A DNA stretch of 64,000 bases from Aureimonas sp. Leaf427 (GTDB lineage: Bacteria; Pseudomonadota; Alphaproteobacteria; Rhizobiales; Rhizobiaceae): assembly GCF_001425485.1 (NCBI RefSeq), contig NZ_LMQW01000034.1, positions 62,001 through 126,000 of the forward strand, read 5' to 3'. A program made the translations under genes and the position numbers. The notes beneath the pieces are model-generated. The model searched no databases. It saw only the letters and a program-made list of their open reading frames with translations, and was not told the origin of the DNA. Below, one piece after another: positions 59,561 to 64,000 of this stretch. The stretch's first letter is position 1. Each line of letters starts with the position of its first letter.

Positions 59561-60238
59561 GTGGCATCTGGGCTCGCGGGCTGCGCGGGCAACCTCTCGG
59601 CGCTCGATCCGGCGGGGCCTGCGGCGAGATCGACCGCGCTCCTCTGGTGGGTCATGCTGGCTGGCGCCTCCGCGATCTTCGCCCTCGTCATCGCGCTTCT
59701 CGCCCTGGCCCTGCTTCGTCCCGGCATCGGAGAGGCGATCCCGCCGAAGCGCTGGCTCGTCTGGGGCGGGCTCGCCTTTCCCGGCGCCGTCCTTTCCGCG
59801 CTCCTCGTCTTCGCGCTCGCGACCGGCGAGCGGCTTCTGCCGCATCCGGGCAGCGGAGCCTATGTGGTCGAGGCGGTTCCCCGGCAATGGGCCTGGACCT
59901 TCCGCTATCCCGAAGGGCGCGAGAGCGACGGCGTCCTGCATCTGCCGGCCGGCCTGCCCGTCGATATCCGCGTCATCGGCACGGACGTGATCCATTCGTT
60001 TTGGGTGCCACGGCTCGGCGGCAAGATCGACGCGATTCCCGGCCATGTGAACACGATCCGCCTTCTCGCCGACCGGCCCGGAACGTTCGGCGGGGTCTGC
60101 TCGGAGTTCTGCGGGGTCGGACACACTGACATGACCTTCACCGCGATCGCCCATGCGGCGGCCGAGTTCGAGGGCGCGCTCGCCGCCGCGACGACCGCCG
60201 TCACGACCTCGAGCCCATCAGACGAGACCCTTCGATGA
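59561..60238 (+). CDS. Cytochrome c oxidase subunit II (CuA subunit)
   Basis: A subunit of about 225 residues from this GTG. Two hydrophobic spans (TALLWWVMLAGASAIFALVI; WGGLAFPGAVLSALLVFALA) are followed by the periplasmic cupredoxin domain. The CuA ligands are intact: His in VIHSFWVP, then CSEFCGVGHTDM (two Cys, Glu, His, Met). It therefore takes electrons from cytochrome c, not quinol. The start is doubtful: the lipoprotein-like signal (ALLVPVASGLAGC) clearly begins upstream of this GTG, but no ATG/GTG/TTG is in frame there until beyond the divergent DUF2231 gene. Its stop overlaps the next gene's start (ATGA). Confidence 0.82.
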   Translation: MASGLAGCAGNLSALDPAGPAARSTALLWWVMLAGASAIFALVIALLALALLRPGIGEAIPPKRWLVWGGLAFPGAVLSALLVFALATGERLLPHPGSGAYVVEAVPRQWAWTFRYPEGRESDGVLHLPAGLPVDIRVIGTDVIHSFWVPRLGGKIDAIPGHVNTIRLLADRPGTFGGVCSEFCGVGHTDMTFTAIAHAAAEFEGALAAATTAVTTSSPSDETLR

Positions 60239-62823
60239 CCGATGCCGCTTTTCCGCTCGGTCCCGGCAATGCCGAGCGCGACATCGCCGCTCTCGTGTCC
60301 CGGGAAACGCCGGCCCAGCGCGAACTCGAGCGCATCTGGGCGACCCCGCCCGGCTGGGGCCGTCTCTCGGCGGTGAACCATACGGTGATCGGCCGGCGCT
60401 TCATCGTCGCCGCGCTCGTCTTCTTCTCGATCGGCGGCGCGCTCGCCATGCTGATCCGCGCGCAGCTCGCCTCGCCGGACGCGGCTTTCGTCGGACCCGC
60501 GCTCTACAACCAGATCTTCACCATGCACGGCACGGTGATGATGTTCCTCTTCGCCATCCCGATGTTCGAAGGCATGGCGATGTATCTCCTGCCGAAGATG
60601 CTCGGCGCGCGGGACATGGCCTTTCCGCGCCTCAGCGCGCTCGGCTTCTGGTGCTACGTCTTCGGCGGCTCGATCCTGATCGTCGCCCTTGTGGCGGGCT
60701 ACGCGCCGGACAGCGGCTGGTTCATGTACACGCCGCTCTCCTCGGGCCGCCATTCGCCGGGCATCAATGCCGACGTCTGGCTGCTCGGCGTGACCTTCGT
60801 CGAGATTTCCGCCATCGCGGCGGCGGTGGAGCTGACCGTCTCGATCCTGAAGTTCCGCGCGCCCGGCATGAGCCTTCAGCGCATGCCGCTCTTTGCCTGG
60901 TACATTCTCGTGACGGCGGGGATGATGCTCGTCGGCTTTCCGCCGCTGATCCTGGGATCGATCCTCCTGGAGATGGAGCGGGCCTTCGATCTGCCCTTCT
61001 TCGATCCGGCGCGGGGCGGCGACGCGCTGCTCTGGCAGCATCTCTTCTGGCTCTTCGGCCACCCGGAGGTCTACATCATCTTCCTGCCGGCGGCGGGCCT
61101 GATCTCGACCATCCTGCCCGTTCTCGCGCGGCGCGAGATCCTCGGCTATTCCTGGATCGTCGTCTCGATCACGGCCATGGGCTTCCTCTCCTTCGGCCTC
61201 TGGGTCCACCATATGTTCACGGTGGGCATCCCGCATCTGGCCCAGGCTTTCTTCTCCGCGGCCAGCGTCCTCGTCGCGATCCCGACCGGCGTCCAGATCT
61301 TCCTCTGGATCGGCACGCTGATGGCGGGGCGGCCGAGGATGAGCGTGCCGATGCTCTATCTCTGCGGCTTCTTCTTCGTCTTCGTCTGCGGCGGGCTGAC
61401 CGGCGTGATGCTCGCCATCGTGCCCTTCGACTGGCAGGTCCACGACACGCATTTCGTCGTGGCGCACATGCACTACGTGCTCGTCGGCGGCTTCATCTTC
61501 CCCATGCTGGCCGCGGCCTACTACTACCTGCCGCATTTCAGCGGCCGCCAGCCGCTCTACGGCGTCGGAAAGCTGGCCTTCTGGCTCATTTTCCTAGGCT
61601 TCAACGGCACCTTCCTCATCATGCACGTCACCGGTCTGATGGGCATGCCGCGGCGTTGGGCGAGCTTTCCCGCCGGCTATGGCTGGGAGATTCCCAATCT
61701 CGTCTCCTCGATCGGCGGCTTCGTCATGACGGCGGGCTTCGCGCTCTTCGCCGTCGATCTGATCTTCCAGTTCCGGTTCGGCCAGCGTTCCCGGCCCGAT
61801 CCCTGGCAGGCCGCGACGCTGGAATGGGCGACGGCGATCCCGCCGCGCGCCTATGCCTTCGCCGCAATCCCCACCGTCTCCTCGCGCTCCCCGCTGCAGG
61901 ACGATCCGATGCTGCGCGAGGCGATGGAGCGGGGCGAGGGCTATCTGGCGAGGCCGCGCCATGGCTGGCAGGAGACGATGGTCGTCGACATGGCGACCGG
62001 CGAGCCCGACCATATCGCCATCCTGCCGCGCCCGACCTTCCTGCCGCTCTGGACCGGGCTTGCCATCGGCGCCGTCGTCCTGACGCTGCTCTTCAAGACC
62101 TACTGGCTCACGCCGCTGCCGCTCGTTTCCGTCGTCGTCTCTCTGCTTCTCTGGAGCCGTGAGGCCGGAGAGCGCAGCGACCGCGGGCCGATCGATGCCG
62201 GCCTCGGCCTTCGCCTGCCGCTGCACACGGAGGCGGAGCGCCCGGCCTCCTGGTGGGGCACGCTCTTCCTGCTTCTGGCGGACGGCACGGTCTTCGCCTC
62301 GCTGATCTTCGGGGCGCTGTTCCTCTGGCTCGTCGCGCCGGGCTGGCCCGCGCCCTCCGTCGTCGATCTGCCGCCGGCCAAGACGGCGGCGCTCGGCATC
62401 GCCGCGCTTCTGGCGGCGCTCTTCGCCCGCGCGGCCCTTCGCGCCGCGCGCTCCAAACGCTCGCCGTCCTCGCCGGGCCGAGCCGCGTCGGCCCTTGCCG
62501 CGACGGCGGTCGCTCAGGCCTGTGCGGCGGGCCTCGCCGCCTGGATCGTCCTCACCGAGATCCCCGATCCGACATCCCACGCCTATTTCGCGGTGACGGC
62601 GAGCTTCCTCGCCTATGGCGCGCTTCACGCGGGCATCGGGGCCATTCTCGCCGGGCTCGGCGTCTGGCGCTGCGCGGCGGGCTACGTCTCGGCGCGCCGC
62701 ACGGGGGATCTTGCCATCAACATCCTCTGGCACGACTACACGGCGCTGACGACGTGGATCGCGCTCGCCTTCCTCTCCGCCCTGCCGTGGCTGGTGCCGC
62801 TGCGCGAGCTAGCCCGCCCATGA
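60235..62823 (+). CDS. Cytochrome c oxidase subunit I fused to subunit III
   Basis: An 862-residue membrane protein. Residues about 40-580 are subunit I of a heme-copper oxidase: heme ligand His in FTMHGTVMMF, GHPEVYIIFL (CuB His, cross-linked Tyr and D-channel Glu), the second/third CuB ligands WVHHMF, and DTHFVVAHMHYV (heme ligands). The SITAMGFLSFGLWVHH K-channel motif makes it A-type. From about residue 650 on, a seven-span-like subunit III region follows (WWGTLFLLLADGTVFASLIF; HAYFAVTASFLAYGALHAGI; WHDYTALTTWIALAF). Fused subunit I-III proteins are known in some aa3 and caa3 oxidases. It is the main catalytic protein of the operon and overlaps coxB by 4 bp. Confidence 0.92.
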   Translation: MTDAAFPLGPGNAERDIAALVSRETPAQRELERIWATPPGWGRLSAVNHTVIGRRFIVAALVFFSIGGALAMLIRAQLASPDAAFVGPALYNQIFTMHGTVMMFLFAIPMFEGMAMYLLPKMLGARDMAFPRLSALGFWCYVFGGSILIVALVAGYAPDSGWFMYTPLSSGRHSPGINADVWLLGVTFVEISAIAAAVELTVSILKFRAPGMSLQRMPLFAWYILVTAGMMLVGFPPLILGSILLEMERAFDLPFFDPARGGDALLWQHLFWLFGHPEVYIIFLPAAGLISTILPVLARREILGYSWIVVSITAMGFLSFGLWVHHMFTVGIPHLAQAFFSAASVLVAIPTGVQIFLWIGTLMAGRPRMSVPMLYLCGFFFVFVCGGLTGVMLAIVPFDWQVHDTHFVVAHMHYVLVGGFIFPMLAAAYYYLPHFSGRQPLYGVGKLAFWLIFLGFNGTFLIMHVTGLMGMPRRWASFPAGYGWEIPNLVSSIGGFVMTAGFALFAVDLIFQFRFGQRSRPDPWQAATLEWATAIPPRAYAFAAIPTVSSRSPLQDDPMLREAMERGEGYLARPRHGWQETMVVDMATGEPDHIAILPRPTFLPLWTGLAIGAVVLTLLFKTYWLTPLPLVSVVVSLLLWSREAGERSDRGPIDAGLGLRLPLHTEAERPASWWGTLFLLLADGTVFASLIFGALFLWLVAPGWPAPSVVDLPPAKTAALGIAALLAALFARAALRAARSKRSPSSPGRAASALAATAVAQACAAGLAAWIVLTEIPDPTSHAYFAVTASFLAYGALHAGIGAILAGLGVWRCAAGYVSARRTGDLAINILWHDYTALTTWIALAFLSALPWLVPLRELARP

Positions 62824-63176
62824 TCGCCACCCGCCCGGCCGCCCAGCTCATCCTCCTCATGGCGGGTCTCCTCGTCTGGGGCTCCGCCTTCGTCTGGCTC
62901 TACGGCGCCCTGTCGGTTGGCTGCGCCTTCGGATGGGAGGCGCGGATGCTCGGTCCCGTCAGTCTCCAGCGCGCCGTTCTCATCGGCCTCTGGCTCGCGC
63001 ATCTCACGCTGATCGCCATTCTCCTCGCCGTCCTGCACCGCCGGCTGAAGGCATCTGGCGGACACGCCTCGCTGGACGGCTTCTTCGCCCGCGCCGTCTT
63101 CTGGTCGACCCTCGTCGCCCTCGGCGTCACGATCGTGAACTACGCGCCGATCCTCGGCCTCTCGACATGCCTGTGA
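62820..63176 (+). CDS. Small membrane protein at the end of the oxidase operon
   Basis: A 118-residue protein with three hydrophobic segments (LILLMAGLLVWGSAFVWLYG; LQRAVLIGLWLAHLTLIAIL; FWSTLVALGVTIVNYAPIL). Its start overlaps the preceding stop by 4 bp (ATGA), so it is made with the oxidase and may be an accessory or subunit IV-like component. I do not recognise the family. Confidence 0.65.
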   Translation: MIATRPAAQLILLMAGLLVWGSAFVWLYGALSVGCAFGWEARMLGPVSLQRAVLIGLWLAHLTLIAILLAVLHRRLKASGGHASLDGFFARAVFWSTLVALGVTIVNYAPILGLSTCL

Positions 63177-63245
63177 CGGACGGAGGCCGGCGATGAAGAC
63201 GTAAGGCGTCCGCCCGTAAGCAAGACGAGCCGCGACAGTTCGCGG

Positions 63246-63265
63246 GCAGGGCTCCCGAGCCCTGC
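63246..63265. terminator. Hairpin between the oxidase operon and the convergent histidine kinase
   Basis: GCAGGGC and its complement (loop about six bases, arms continue to nine bp) lie between convergent genes. No T-run is present, so it is a likely but not certain terminator. Confidence 0.4.
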
Positions 63266-63297
63266 GGACGGATCGTGACGGCGTTCGCCGCGGACCC

Positions 63298-64000
63298 TCA
63301 CTCGCCGATCATCGCCCGGATGCGGTCGGCGAGGGCGGTCATGTCGAAGGGCTTGGTGACGACCTGCATGCCGGGCGACAGGTGCCCATGGCTGAGCACC
63401 GCATTCTCGGTATAGCCGGTGACGAAGAGGATCTTGAGGTCGGGGCGCAGCTCGCGCGCGGCATCGGCCACCTGGCGGCCGTTCATGCCGTTGGGCAGAC
63501 CGACATCGGTGATCAGGAGATCCAGCCGAACGTCGGAGCGCAGCACCTTCAGCCCCTGCGGCCCGTCTCCCGCTTCGAGCGCGGTGTAGCCGAGGTCTTC
63601 CAGCACATCGACCACCAGCATGCGCACCAAAGGCTCGTCGTCGATCACGAGCACGGTCTCGCCCGATCCGATCGGCTCGATCGCCGACGTGCCGGGGGCG
63701 GCCGTCGCGGCTTCCTCCTCCTCGTGATGGCGGGGCAGGTAGACGCAGACCATCGTGCCCTGGCCGACCTCGGAATAGATCTGCACCTGTCCGCCCGACT
63801 GGCGGGCGAAGCCGTAGATCATGGACAGGCCGAGGCCCGTCCCGACGCCGATCGGCTTGGTGGTGAAGAAGGGATCGAAGGCGCGTTCGATGACGTCGGC
63901 GGGCATGCCGGTGCCATTGTCGGAAACGCACATGGAAATGTACTGGCCGGGCGGAACGTCGCGCTCGCGCGCCGCGCGGTCGTCGAGCCAGCGGTTCGCG
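63298..64000 (-). CDS. Hybrid sensor histidine kinase, C-terminal part (cut by the right edge)
   Basis: The 3' part of a hybrid kinase; the gene continues off the right edge. Visible are the end of the histidine-kinase ATPase domain ([28 protein letters not shown], the N/G boxes), and a C-terminal receiver domain: [16 protein letters not shown] (acidic pocket), [15 protein letters not shown] (phospho-acceptor Asp) and VTKPFDM (Lys). The frame reads through to base 64000 (VPPGQYISM before the ATPase motifs), so the apparent ATG at 63933 is internal. The sensor domain is unknown. Rhizobial blue-light or PAS hybrid kinases often have this C-terminal layout. Confidence 0.85.
   Translation of the reverse strand, partial: ANRWLDDRAARERDVPPGQYISMCVSDNGTGMPADVIERAFDPFFTTKPIGVGTGLGLSMIYGFARQSGGQVQIYSEVGQGTMVCVYLPRHHEEEEAATAAPGTSAIEPIGSGETVLVIDDEPLVRMLVVDVLEDLGYTALEAGDGPQGLKVLRSDVRLDLLITDVGLPNGMNGRQVADAARELRPDLKILFVTGYTENAVLSHGHLSPGMQVVTKPFDMTALADRIRAMIGE

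Overview
The window is GC-rich (about two thirds G+C by eye) chromosomal DNA from an alphaproteobacterium, most likely a member of the Hyphomicrobiales (rhizobia and relatives, perhaps the Aurantimonadaceae). This rests on the gene content: rhizobial-type periplasmic sugar and polyol importers, an HWE-family histidine kinase, a regulator-DhaK fusion, a tpiA2/rpiB tetrulose-phosphate module, and intergenic palindromic repeats ending in CTTCTCCCC. I saw no rRNA, tRNA, CRISPR array, transposase or phage gene. All readings were made by eye; start codons, motif residues and repeat edges are best estimates.

Layout. (1) 0-5.6 kb: the N-terminus of a TetR regulator, an unusual GntR regulator with two helix-turn-helix units, a fucU-type mutarotase and a complete ribose-type ABC importer. 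(2) 5.6-7.6 kb: a SleB-like cell-wall hydrolase and a membrane protein with a possible general-stress promoter. (3) 7.8-17.0 kb: a four-gene block in which each protein carries a glycosyltransferase domain. In three of them it is fused to another enzyme: UDP-galactopyranose mutase, a Gfo/Idh plus zinc-less medium-chain dehydrogenase pair, and a clan-A glycoside hydrolase. This is the best candidate for an undescribed system, probably making a galactofuranose-containing glycoside. (4) 17-31.3 kb: a locus that looks like tetritol/tetrulose (or related polyol) catabolism: class II FBP aldolase, DeoR regulator, TpiA2, RpiB, PfkB kinase, a six-component ABC importer with one crippled and one intact ATP site, a SorC regulator fused to DhaK, DhaL and a class II aldolase. 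(5) 31.3-40 kb: DHA2-type MFS exporter, GAF-HWE kinase, a gnd-idnO-gntK gluconate operon, DUF1007 protein, nucleoside hydrolase and a small unknown protein. (6) 40-46.3 kb: a spermidine/putrescine-type ABC importer with a TIM-barrel epimerase, and a separate tagatose/psicose 3-epimerase-like gene. (7) 46.5-57.3 kb: a DUF2778 protein, the galactofuranose importer ytfQ-ytfR-ytfT-yjfF with a divergent FCD regulator, two SDRs, and a divergent HxlR/quinone-oxidoreductase pair. (8) 57.7-64 kb: a cytochrome c oxidase operon with fused subunits I and III, then the 3' part of a hybrid histidine kinase cut by the window edge.

How it fits together. Most of the window is a scavenging toolbox for sugars and polyols: four periplasmic-binding-protein importers, their epimerases, kinases and aldolases, and local regulators. 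In all four importer operons the binding-protein gene is followed immediately by a structured spacer (a strong hairpin or a RIME-like repeat), which probably keeps binding-protein mRNA more abundant than the membrane-component mRNA. The genome appears able both to make galactofuranose (mutase fusion) and to import it (YtfQRT-YjfF).
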